From: Anabas testudineus
Taxonomy: Eukaryota; Chordata; Actinopteri; Anabantiformes; Anabantidae
Direction of reading: 5' to 3'
NCBI RefSeq assembly: GCF_900324465.2
Contig: NC_046610.1
Coordinates: 11,162,484-11,226,483 of the forward strand
DNA length: 64,000 nt
Shown here: positions 46,701-57,645 of the stretch, one piece after another
Numbering within the stretch: position 1 is the stretch's first letter
How the letters are laid out: the number at the start of each line of letters is the position of its first letter
Made by a program: the position numbers and the translations under genes
The notes under the pieces: model-generated
What the model was told of the DNA's origin: nothing
Database searches by the model: none
Seen by the model: the letters and a program-made list of their open reading frames with translations, nothing else

Positions 46701-48010
46701 AGCAGCTTTATGACTTCGATAGAAACGAATGGAAGCGGAAAACTCATCCTGCACAGCCCGTCTCAGACAGTCATGTGCTGTCACTTATTGCCTGTGAGAA
46801 GCAGGGAGAAGAAACCGCACAAACAGGCAAACCGCAGGACGTTAAAGGAGCTCTGAGTATCATACACGTCCCTTATAACAACGAGACTTTTAAAGCACAG
46901 CCACAGCAAACATTTAGTAACAAAAGCGTCCTTCATTTTGGCAACAACAACAAGGCCCATGTGAGCATTAGTTCCGTTAGTAGCCCTATTTCACAAAGCT
47001 CTGTGCTGCAAACATCATCAGCTATGAAAAGCTCCAAGACACTGGTGGCTCCACTGTCGGTAAAAATAGAGTCCCCGAAACACAGCCAGGTGGAGCAGGG
47101 AAAGGTCAAAATCAGTCCCACTCATCCCGCTGTGACACAGGGCTGCTCAGACTATTTGACCATACCAGGACTGAGGTATACAAATGAAACCAAACTGCTG
47201 AACCAGGAGCCTGTTTCGAGGGAGGGGATTTCAAATGTCAGCCAAGCCCACAGTCCAGGTGACAACAACACACCTGAGCAGAAAGGTTCTCCGTTAATCG
47301 TAGAGTACCCAGCTACAAGCATCTACCACCACCCTGTAGCAGGTCCACACACTCAGCAGCAGGTGTTGTGCTTCTCTCCCTCCGTCCCGTCTGTGTCACC
47401 GACACTTTCCACTGGAGAGACAATCCCACAAACCCAGCGGAAGATGCTTTTGGACCCCACTACGGGACATTATTACCTGGTGGACACTCCCATACAGGCC
47501 ACCACTAAGAGACTATTTGACCCTGAGACAGGCCAGTATGTGGATGTACCAATGCCCCATTCGCCTGTTGCACCTGTCACCCCTGTTACCCCTGTTACCC
47601 CTGTGCCTATCTCCTTGTCCCCGCTGGCACTGAGCCCAGGAACGTACGCCCCCACCTACATGATCTATCCGAGCTTCATCCCCTCGCCCACTCTCTCAGC
47701 TCAGGCGGTGTTGCCTCAGTCTCTGTGCCATTCTGAGGATGGAGCTGAAGACAAGCTAAAAAACAAAATAAGTCCCGGGCTGGAAACGAACACAACAGGT
47801 GCAGAAAGTGCATATTACAGTCCAACAGGAGTCGCTCCACCGGGGCCACCGCAGCCACCTGCGGGTTTAGGACACGCGACCACCAGAGGAGTTGCAGCGA
47901 GCTCAGAGAGGAAGCCAGTTATCAGCATCACGACGCAACAGTGTCCAAGAATCATCGCCCCTCCTTCCTTCGATGGAACCACAATGAGTTTTGTAGTGGA
48001 GCATCGGTGA
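43760..48010 (+). CDS. C4orf54-like large disordered protein, single exon, 1416 aa
   Basis: A single uninterrupted frame of 1416 codons. The N-terminal third is acidic and Ser/Asp/Glu-rich, the middle is Lys/Ser/Thr-rich and low in complexity, and the C-terminus is Pro-rich. Around residues 1224-1265 it reads RKMLLDPTTGHYYLVDTP and KRLFDPETGQYVDVPMP, the signature I associate with the DUF4585 region of C4orf54 and its relative PROB1. A VTPVTPVTPVP run and YMIYPSF follow, and the end is TTMSFVVEHR. Convergent placement next to mttp supports C4orf54 over PROB1. Human C4orf54 is longer; its function is poorly known. An in-frame TAA sits immediately before the ATG, so the start is fixed if this exon is first. 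A GTAAGA donor-like site 15 bp upstream of the ATG raises the chance of an alternative leader splice. Confidence 0.82.
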   Translation: MEAAEETLTYRDDTGLHRKLLPEDKDKDNTERKIRATETESDESNYVDLDMKPEGAKTVKVSFTSNGNQLSVIKCDSSKQEEHEKEIKIISDDCVDEQSPDKGATVPGPISGEPPLTKLPNTHQDPAELDPSDCSEHMCSESDELQYTDIYLNSKTESDDSVSAVLSDHCGSDTVEDESHYITTHEIQLTELDHDVDYDLGRGTCWDFEDDNLVYSFVDYASFESDETQEGTLILEGRSQAKVQSNLGEAVVTTEQEESDLCDSDKCASSDESVCKNQSEDVNEGTFHLSIQTSPRAVNDPVKIIDNSTGGFIEHFGDRSHFSFVSSGARAGPLCDRAQYFIPAPGRQHLATKLRRKDINEYSSGASSSISELDDADKEVRNLTAKSFRSLACPYFDAINLSTSSESSVSEYGLNKWSAYVDWNYGNISRGGEGSVIAHKTSSATLEMKTVSSKRHGKSISSTKAPQTKMCEGGKRTTSQQTSTSCKKIELKDPAQSKQRGVTLNLRCNVEAPEGTRRPKCSKNTCNEVSGTVLSRSGCEMQYHHTDGTGDTHKRAIFASSLLKNVISKKMQFEQERKMERGEICDKHPPLSSSLHLNQDGTREKSLGRGLHRQISESGFGFIVNSADEGSRTSSCEPTEEQKAPDRSEKEQEEPVKLGNSQNSAFNLLKEDNSEPVKKAEPKAVSDTQPTAKAEVDTSTMLTKLLFVPSCQRLSKRKDFTEDLTSNTIETGTSAGAQKCEREFKTANNGNIVGNEEKQNRGKTPEIKICLKNVKENKGCTLNIANLLTPKINHHTVNTYRPADDAKSHILSVTDKVPNFTVRDIRDTKCKFQTPIYHVRDVRKLVKSSYRFVSLDNSDSKCTTVVDKPEEKSKKEPVKHVLPSPIVIKCHSVKTNVKSESAEASHAQEDAGSENTPSHCTTSRVPPIVSKHLETQQNPDTKLAKQRQDKFTGEAAEWRNEPTLPKQAAIEKLKAAVKTMEQLYDFDRNEWKRKTHPAQPVSDSHVLSLIACEKQGEETAQTGKPQDVKGALSIIHVPYNNETFKAQPQQTFSNKSVLHFGNNNKAHVSISSVSSPISQSSVLQTSSAMKSSKTLVAPLSVKIESPKHSQVEQGKVKISPTHPAVTQGCSDYLTIPGLRYTNETKLLNQEPVSREGISNVSQAHSPGDNNTPEQKGSPLIVEYPATSIYHHPVAGPHTQQQVLCFSPSVPSVSPTLSTGETIPQTQRKMLLDPTTGHYYLVDTPIQATTKRLFDPETGQYVDVPMPHSPVAPVTPVTPVTPVPISLSPLALSPGTYAPTYMIYPSFIPSPTLSAQAVLPQSLCHSEDGAEDKLKNKISPGLETNTTGAESAYYSPTGVAPPGPPQPPAGLGHATTRGVAASSERKPVISITTQQCPRIIAPPSFDGTTMSFVVEHR

Positions 48011-48423
48011 CCAAGAAAATATCTTAACATACATGTAAGTTTGCACAGATTTCACATTGAGGGGCTACTGTGTAAGAGGTGGTCACACATCCCTGTCACC
48101 TGTTACAGTGGATTATTCTCTTTTTCCTGGTACCACTCTTCATCCCTGTGTTCATGATATGTTAAATATTTAGTCAACTTTTCTGTGTTCACTGAAACCT
48201 GATGATGCATTTGCGTGCACCAGGGATACATATGCCATTGTAATGCATTCAGTTTATTGATGTATGTCACTAAGGGATAGAAACAGCGTATGAGCAGCAC
48301 TGAATATTGCTTTATTTATTTATACGTAACATAAAGAAAAATGCTTATTGAAAAATTGCAGAGCTAAATTTGACATCTTTGTCAAAATGTGCAAAAAGGT
48401 TTAATTTACAATGAAATATGACA

Positions 48424-48429
48424 AATAAA
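48424..48429 (+). terminator. Poly(A) signal AATAAA of c4orf54 (proximal)
   Basis: Hexamer about 410 bp past the stop codon. A second AATAAA is at 48,751-48,756, so two 3'UTR lengths are possible. Confidence 0.45.
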
Positions 48430-48756
48430 AGCAGGTTGTCTTTTTTGAGAAGCTTTAACTAGAAATATTTGACATTGATTCATTAATGTAGCTTGAAATG
48501 ATCACAGTTGGTAGCAGTATGGAAGCAGCCGATTTTCAACTGAAACTAAATTATTACATATTAAGGAAAATGTGATGTGCCTGATAACACAAATGACAGC
48601 ATTGCAAGAAATTCAGTGCCTTTGTTCAGCAGGAGATTTGATTACTGTGTGGTCTCAAAGCAAAATAACAGAACAAAACAATTAAATTAATGTTGAATTT
48701 TAATTTAAGCTCCTATTGTTCATAGGAGGTATACTGTCATGGGACACTTGAATAAA

Positions 48757-51330
48757 GCAGTGGCATTGTTAATGTTTCCTGTAAGGTTTTAAAATGCCTG
48801 CTGTGAAAAGTGACTTTCATATAAGTAAATCATTTATGTCTATATCTACTGGATTGTAGTCTTTTTTTTTTTTACACAGTTTGATAAAGCTTGCGATCTT
48901 GTACAGTAGATGATCTTTGAGGCATTGCATCTTCATTAAGTGCAGGACCTGAATCTTTACACGACTTTTGTTTCTTATTTCTGTGTTGAAAATGTTTCCA
49001 AAGCAGAAGTCTTGGCTGCTGCAGAGGTGGCATGTCAGTGTTAATAGACATGCAGTCGCTTCATGACAGGTAACCTGACTCCACTGAGCTCCGGCTGAAT
49101 GGTCGGATTTTCAGACATGGCTCACAGCAAGTCGCTTGAGTTCCCGTTTCTCTGCATTACACATCGTCGGGCTATTTCGATAGTGTGAGACGAGTTTGTT
49201 TACATGGTTTATTCTCAGGGTTGGAAAGTGTCACAGGAAACTCTTCAGCTAGTCACACCTTACATCAAGTTATTCTTATTCACTGTTATAAGTGTTTTAA
49301 TTACTCACATAGCAATACAATTTGCTAATGTGTTAATTTCTTGTTTGTGACATTTCCTGAAACCTTCTCCCATCTGAATAATGAAACAATTGGCTCTTTA
49401 CAGCAGAATAGGTGCTGCCTTATTCACAGGTTCATGCACACGAAACTAATCAAATAAAACACCAGAGGCACAGTTTAAAAGGTCGGTTTTCCACTTACAC
49501 TAAAATCTGTAGCAGAAATACAGTATTTAATAATGTACTGCAGGTCATGGGTTTAAATTGAGTTTTTAAAATGTAGTTTAAACTCCTTTGTCAGCTTTAA
49601 CTTGTAGGGATGAGGTGTACTTGAACTAAATACTTACATATAACATTCAACTTTTTTTAACAAATCAAATCAAATTTCCAATTTGCACCATGTTGAATAC
49701 GAATACAGCTGAAGCGTAAAGATTTAAGAATAGCAGTGATGCGTGGTGTCTCCTGTTCTGTATTTGATGCAGTTGTTTCTTGACACTCTCCAACAAACCT
49801 CAAATTCATTGTCAGTTTCTCACACACTTGTAGATACACGCTTACAACTAGTCCCAGGCCGTTCTCAGCTAATGTGTCAGTGCCATAATACAACTGCATG
49901 ACCATGAGGGATACATGTCAGCTGGGTTGCGTGGCAGGCGGGGGCCTAGCACGGGGTCGAGTAGTGGTGGCAAGGCGAGCACATGGTGTGTGTGCATAGC
50001 TGGTGTCAGTGGGGTTTGGGGCGGAGGGATATGGGGGCATGGCTAGGATAGTGATGCAGGAGGAAAAGGTCAGGCAATGTAAAGTATTTGTTGTGCTGAT
50101 GCAGGGACAGGACAGCTGCTTGGAGAGATCAGATGCTGCTGCAGCTCCAGCTTGGAAGCGAGTCTGCAGAGCTGAGATAGGGTCAACTTTTTATAGCCCC
50201 CTCCCCCTCTGCTTTTTCCTAAATGTGGAAAAGGAGGTGGAGAGCTCCGCTGACCTCCAGCACACCTACGTAAACAAATCACGGCCCCAGCAGTGATCTT
50301 GCTGAATCTTGTCAGCTCCAGAACCAGGAACTGCAAACTGAAAACCTGTTGCATTACAATGGCTTATGCAAAAAAAAAGGACAAACCCAAACTTAAGTCT
50401 TAAAAAAAAATTATATTATCTACTGTAAATAATCACAATTTTTACATGTTTGCATCCATCTTAAACACTTGTTTCATGTCTTCTTTCCCACCTCTAGACA
50501 TGTCCCTTGAGGAATCTGCCTTCATTCACCATAACTGCAGTTTCCACCCGTGTCACTCCAGCCTGTGATCTTCTCCCCAGGACAACGTCCAACAACAACA
50601 ATTTGTATCCCCACTATGTTGTGTTGTTTATCCTTGCCGCAGACATTACTGTATTCTCTATGCATCGCAGCACTTTTTAGGGGTAAATGCATTCGGCCGT
50701 GTCCTCTGGCTGATGCTCTGCCATGTTGCTACATGAATCAGCTTTGTAAGACTTTCCATTCAGCTGTTGTGTAGAACTCTGATCTCTGATGAAACACTGC
50801 TTGGGCAAAATGTTTATTAAAAAGGAAACAGGCAGGCAGGTCTTTTATTACAGGTCACGTTTGCTGATCACTTTTTTATATCAGCCAGGCCATCATTTTA
50901 TTATTGTGAGTTTAGTATTACCATGTCTTTAAAGTTAGACTATGTGACTTTTTCTTGTGCTACATTAGTCTAGAGGTAAAAGAGGGAGCAAACAAATGGT
51001 AACACAGCAAGAGATGTTTGGTTCTTGCTTCTGGTCCCATTGCTGTTTGTTCTCAATAAGGATGAATTTCCAGAGAAAGCTCAGGACATAGAATGAGAGT
51101 GGGCCAAGTTTGAAGTGACTGCTCAGACTTGTAGCCAGAATATCATCTTTTTATGCCACGGTGACAGCCAACGAATCTGTGGATAGACACCAGTGATAAA
51201 AGAGTCCCCATTGACTGGGTTCTTTAGAAGTTTGGACCTGACCCAACACTGAAACAGCAGACAGATATCAGGAGACCCGAAGGTCTGCAGACTGTGCGGT
51301 CGCTGATACAAAAACAAAGGAGTGTCATAG
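48757..51330. other. Intergenic between c4orf54 and mttp, left part
   Basis: Mostly AT-rich unique sequence without a gene. A GC-richer block at about 49,915-50,330 with G-rich then C-rich runs and a CAGCTG E-box stands out and is described in the findings. Confidence 0.5.
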
Positions 51331-51339
51331 GGTTGGGAA

Positions 51340-52080
51340 ACAACTTTTAGTCCTCAAAGAGGTTCTGGCAAAGTGTCAGTATTGCGAGGCAGAGCTTAGT
51401 CCAGGTTGTTTTCAGCATGAAAGAAGATTGGGAAGATGTTTCCCTCTCTATTGGGATGTCTCTTTGTTTAGTTCACTTAAGAAAACATATTTTAGGGAGC
51501 CTGATGGATTAGGGTTCAGTAGAGGGTTCTGTAAAAGTGGACCAGTTGTTTACGCTAACAACAATAGCAAGGGAGCATGGGAGTTGCCTATTCAGTCATG
51601 TGGATTTGGTGAATGTTTGTGTCCTCTGAGGACTAGGTACTGTGGGAATATGAGAAACCATTAATAGAAGCTCCCTCAGTGTGTTCTCAGTGGGCCACGT
51701 CAAGATTATTTCTTGACAGAAATTTTGTTTGTGACTTTCATGAACATAATTCTAGGCAGCATATCAGATAGTATCTGATATGGTGGCAGGACTGCATCTC
51801 TATTTCTATAGATGACATAGTCTTGCTGGCTTCACCAGACCATGTTTCCAGTGCAGGGTGGCTGGGCACGCCCTTAGGGACGGATGAGGAGCTCATACAC
51901 CTAGAAGAAACTGCTATTTGTATTTATCCAAAGTGATTTGGGACCTGTCCTGGCTGCCCAAACTCTCCAGACATATTGAACTTGGACAAAGCTAGGGGCA
52001 GACCCAGTACATGCTGGAGAGCCTACATGCTAAGCTATACCGTCTGACCTGAGAATAGCTCAGGATCCTCCAGGAAAATG
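51340..52080 (+). mobile_element. Degraded LINE (RTE/Rex3-like non-LTR retrotransposon) fragment
   Basis: Several stretches match a common teleost LINE as I remember it. GAGGTTCTGGCAAAGTGTCA near 51,360 fits the ORF2 segment RFWQTVRRLR. At about 51,805-51,835 GATGACATAGTCTTGCTGGC fits the reverse-transcriptase box ADDVVLLAS. At 51,855-51,885 GGGTGGCTGGGCACGCCCTT fits RVAGLSLRDR, and at 51,990-52,070 the 3' end fits RPRTRW and WERLGIPPEEL. The order is right but spacing is short, so internal parts are deleted. Stops and shifts abound; it is an old dead copy. The exact clade is uncertain. Confidence 0.65.
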
Positions 52081-55000
52081 ATATATGAGACAGATAGACA
52101 GATAGAGACAGATATATGACTTGCCTGGCCTACCCTTATGTCACTATGACCCTAGTGCGTCATGGGCACCTGTAAAACAGTTAATGCCACATTATGGTGG
52201 TTGATGTTTTCTGAGAAACAATGCGACAAATGCTGCTGCTCACTAAAAGTCACATAGTCTTACTTTAATTCACAGACAATTCATTAGGGTGAATACAACT
52301 TACCTTACTATGGGTATTTTTCTGAGTTTTTTGAAGACAGGGACCATATATGACTTTACAAAATTAACTAACGCCACAAATGAAGTGCTAATGTTGAATC
52401 ACCAAGTTTTATTTTAGTTTGTTTTCAGCCAGTATTTTAAAGTCACACCGTTACTTATAGTGATGAGTAGATATTAGTACAATTCTAAACATCTGGCATT
52501 GATGTGTACCGTAATACTACCCAACACTGTTTCCTACATTTACTGTAGCATTTCTATGTTTTTGTCTGTGTGCTCTACCTGGAGTATATGTGACCATTGT
52601 TACATGACTCACAAAACGCTGCTCATACCTGCACAACTAATGAGGTGATGTATGTTCAAACTTGTGTAAATCATTTGTTGTGGTGAGAAAAAGAGAGAAA
52701 CGCACAAAGTGTATTGCTCAGATGTAGAAGAGCTGGACCTTTGGTTTAACAGTTTACTTAAGTCTCTAAGTAGTGTTGAGCCTAATGAGTTAGAGCCAGC
52801 TGAGACATTTAGTGGATAACCTCCTCTATTTGTGTTGGGTAATTTTACACTTTAGTGTAATGGAATTGAAGTAAGTGTGTGTGGATCTGACTGTGTGCAT
52901 GTTGAGTTGTGTATGGCGTCACAGCATTCTGTGAGCAGACAGCAAAGAGTCCAGTTACTTCACTGTAGACGGGAGCATACAGGCGGTACATGTGTTGGGT
53001 GTGTCTTCAAACCTTGCACACAACAGTGTCTGTTTCTCTTGTTTAAACCCCTTGATCTCTTTCGCATGAATACGAATAGAGCAACATCCAGACCAGAATT
53101 ACACTTTTCTTTTCAATTTGTGCTTTTGTCTGTCCTGTTTCCTTTTGAATATTCAGTGGGGCATCATAGCTCATTGTGCTTTACCCAGCTACACCTGCAT
53201 CTTGTGTAGGAATAATGTAAACTGCAGGTTTGCTATTTTTTTTAGTATGCTTCAAAACTGAACACATATTAAAAGGTATTTGGAGCTGCTGGTCAGTCTT
53301 TGTACCTTAATTCTGTGAAAATACATGCTATGCATTCTGTGACAACAGACTTAGAAAATTTGCCCTATCAGTTAATTGATCGTTATAAATTGTATGAATT
53401 CATGTTGTGATTTGAAAAACTTCTTCTTGACTGTGCAGTAGATTTGACATGGTTTGCTCTTTAGAGCAACTTGATTTTGCAAAAAGTTAATATATTTGTG
53501 GTGAAACTTTACTTAAATTTGTACATTTAATTAAGAAAATAGTGTCATTGTTAATAGTATTTTAATTATGATTCTAAATTAATTTGCAGTGCAAATAAAA
53601 AGATGATTCGTTTAGAAACAATGAGATCTGTTGTGGAGAAAAGTCATAGGAAATAAAAAAACAAACATCCACTTTATCCAAAGAAACATATCAAAGCGAT
53701 TTTTCTTAGCATCAACAAGTTCAAACTGAGTGAAATGAGCTTCTGCCTCCTGCCATAGAGTTGGTTCTTGAACAAATTTAAAAAAGATTTTATAAAAACA
53801 CACATTTTACTTATTTGATTATTAATTTTAGCACATTTACATACCATTATGAACTTCTGTGAAGAATTACATAAAGGAAAAAAATTGTTATCTTCATATT
53901 GTTAGTTACTAGTATGACCTATCTGTGAATAATAATGTAACTAATGCACTTGGTTTTTGTCACTAATACAGTGATAAATAGCTGTAAAGGTGACAGCAGG
54001 AGCACTATGTGGACTTGACAATATAAAAGGAAACTTTTGCCCAAAGATGCACTGTAACATTGATATACATTGTTTTAAAACATCCTTCCAGATGTGCTAA
54101 AACAAACCCTCAGACTTTGATGTTAAACATGGAAAACTGACTTTTAAAGCTTGCTTTTGTATAAAGAAAAAGGCTTACATGTATGTGAGATGGTTTGAGA
54201 TAAGTGTAGATAAGTATGTGAATGCTTAAAGTAAAGGGGCACATGTTTAAGTGATATTGTTTAATGGTTGTACAGTCATAAAATGCCACTGTATATGTTT
54301 TCTGGCTGATCTTGGCTGCCCCAGAAAATGACAGAGGTCAAGATGATAATTAATAGAAGAGATATGTTGAAAGGAGAAGTAAGTGCTGTGTTTTCACTTA
54401 CAAGCTTGAAAGTAATGAATATGATGAATAAGTGTAATGTAGACTGACAGGCCTACTTGTTTGCAATAAATTCAAAATGCAAGCTACTGAATTTTGTGTG
54501 TCCCTTAATTTGAATTGCTTTAGATTCCAATAATAAAACATCAAAAACACCAAAAGACAATTGGGATTAAATCATGTTATGTTGCTGTGTTCCCTTGTAA
54601 AGATTTCAGTATAGTACCAGTATTCATAATCCTGCATCGCTCACTACTCATGCACTGGTTGATATTCTTCAATTGTTCTGTACGTACATTAGTACATATT
54701 TTTATTCTGAATATATTCTGATTTTGAATCTTATTTTCTTTTATCTCCCTGATCTACTTAATGTTGTTCCTTGCAGGTTCATAAATACTGTAGTTAAGAT
54801 AAAGTTTCAATTGCAAAAAGATACAAAAAGTAAATGGCATGGGTCAAAGGCAATCGACCAGATTTATGCCAGCAGAAGTACATATTTGGCATCTGCCAGC
54901 GTGCAAGGCTAGCTTTCTGGTGACACTGAAACATCACCCGGGTCGAGGCTTAAGTTTAACCTGACAGTTTGCTGCAGTGTTTACTTGGTTGCCGTGGATG

Positions 55001-56843
55001 CAGTGAGACTGGCAGACACTGGTTTGCCCCCAGCTGCTCTCGGTGGGTTCTGAAGAATCTACATTAAGGACCAGTTGTTGTGTTTGGATGCCAACAGGAG
55101 CTCTGATGTCACAGCTGCGACACAAGAAGAGCTGAGATTTATTGCCTCACCTGGATCAACAAGTGTGTGTTGTATCTGCTGTAGGCTCCGAAGGTTCTTA
55201 TTACACAAACTATGAATGCAAATGGGCTCTGTAGGGGTTTACTTCAACAAAGAGGTTTAACCTAGGTACAGGTTCAAATTTAGGAGTTTCCCATATAGAA
55301 AATGATCTGAAAGACAAAAAGCTCTACACTGGATCACTGGTTGTCCCTCAAGCTTCTAAAAGGCTGTACCTAGACACATCTGTGTTTATATTGTTGCTAG
55401 TTTGAAGTAACGCGGTACTAGTAAGTAAAATTGAAGCTGGTTGCAATACTTTTTTGACATTTCAAACTATTGTGCTTGACATATAACACAATCTGCTGCT
55501 GCATCTAGAAATGCAACCTGAAAATCCCTAACCAGGAGCAAGCCATACATCAAACCTGTGCAGAAATTCAGCTGAGTTCTCTGAACCCAAGCTCCTGTAA
55601 GATGGTCCAAAAGACATAAATACGGTATGTTCTGTGGTCAGATAATGCTTCACCTTGTTTACAGAAAAAAATCAATGGATGAGAAGAAGCATCTGGACTG
55701 TTATCGATGAAAGATTCTGTGACGGTGTGGGTGCCCATCAGCATGCGTGAAGAGGAACCATCTTCACGCATCAAGGTTTAAGTAAATTAACAAATTACAA
55801 ATTATACATTTTATTGCATTTTAGAAAAGGTTTTATGGAAATGTACATGAACAACTTCCATTTTTAAAGAAAAGTTAAGGAATTTTCAGAACCAGTTTAC
55901 GTCTATAAATAGCTACTGTGATATTTCATTCATAACCACAAATGTCAAACTGGTGGTGGCATTAAAAGTATGGTGATTGTCTAAGTCCTTGGATCCGTCC
56001 TCTGGTAACCATGAATGTCTGCACAAAATGTCATAGCAATCCATCTAATAGTTGAGATTTGTCAGTCTGAAATGAAGTAGTGGATTGAAACTGATTGACA
56101 GACTGAGTACTGCAGATTATTGTTCCTCATGGTGCACATTTACAAAAACATTCTGTTGGGCCAAGTAACACTGCTTTCATTTCAGCCATATCACAATGTA
56201 TGTGATATTCTGCAGTTTTTCCTAAAATACCTTTGAGTACCATTTCCTCAGTCCCCCTTTCTGCTTTCTTTATATTGTATTGTGTATTAAAAGTGGATTA
56301 TGAAGTTGGAAAAGTGAGAAATTTCCTCAGGCTCCAAACTTTAAGGGCCTGTCAGAGTAGCAGCTGACTATGTGGCCATTACTTGGTGTTAATTTCCTTT
56401 AATGCTAATTTCTGTGGGAAAACACTGTACTACATTAGTACAGTATTACATATACTTTTATGTCTTGTCTTGTGCTAGTTGTCAAATTTACATGATGCGT
56501 AATCCCATGTAAATGTAAATGAGTTTCATGAAATTACCAAAAACTAGATGAAACATCATGAACCTGGGGTACTATTACAGAAAGTATTACACAGACTCTA
56601 GACCCAATATTACAAATAAGTCACGTGTTCTGTACTTATGTGGGATACAGAACTGTTTTGTTTAGTACTCCTTGAGACAAATACACTTTCTTTGACAAGT
56701 ACAATTGACAGACACATACAATTGTCCTTTTAAATGCAAAAGGGACAATACAGCCTTGTTGTACATATTAACCAAAGGGTTTTACTGAATCTAAATCTAT
56801 AACACATGAACAAACACAAATGTTACCAGTGAAGTGTGCAGTG
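52081..56843. other. Intergenic between c4orf54 and mttp, right part
   Basis: About 4.8 kb of AT-rich sequence. Open frames such as 52,877-53,209 are short and without domains. No exon, RNA gene or long repeat is recognised. Confidence 0.5.
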
Positions 56844-56849
56844 TTTATT
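56844..56849 (-). terminator. Candidate poly(A) signal of mttp
   Basis: TTTATT (AATAAA on the minus strand) about 800 bp past the mttp stop codon, defining a plausible 3'UTR of 56,830-57,645. Inferred. Confidence 0.5.
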
Positions 56850-57645
56850 GTCAACAAATTACAAATCTAACAAATTGATCCCTAAATGTGGACGCACAAG
56901 TTCAGAGTAGTTTAAATGTCTTTACACTAGCCACACATTTATACAGAAATTACAGCAACATACCAAAAAAATATATCCCAAGGTTCACTTTTCAACTCCA
57001 GTTGTGCAACTACAGTGTAAAGACAAGGTACGCACTTCGTGGAAGCAATTATAAAAAAAATTAACCAAGTTAATTGTAAAAACAATTTAATTGATGAATG
57101 TCATTACTTTGGTCCATAAGTTATTTCAAGTGTGTCAAGTTGTCATACAGTTACATAAAATAATACACTGCTCCTCCATAGTAAACACATTTAATTAAGA
57201 AAAAAGAAAGAAAGAAGGGACTGTTCATAGGAAGGAGCGTTTCTATTCATGGGAAAATATATCCACTGTGTCCAGTGTGATATGTACATCTATGTCTTTA
57301 CTGTATTTGCTAGGGAAAATTACAGTTTCCATGCTTAGTATCATTCAAATAAAACATACATCCTGTATGTATGTGCCCATCATAAATACATTTTCAACAA
57401 AAGTCATAAAAAGACAATGCAAAAATTCCTGATTTCAAACAAAATGCCAAATTTAATTGACTTAAATACTCACAGGAATGTAAACATTGCATAAGTTGTT
57501 AAAAAAAAAAAAAAAAACATGCACCACTTTTCTCTTTTACACTGTTTGAGGTGTTATAGCTGTCCCTGAATGCAATGAACCCTCCTGAGTTACAACAACC
57601 TGCCAGCAAGAATGAAGACTCGCTCCTGCGTAGTTCACAGTATCT

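Noticed and set aside
52877-53209. 110-codon Cys-rich open frame
   Set aside because: No signal peptide, domain or splice context; the cysteines are unevenly placed and the frame is isolated in intergenic DNA.
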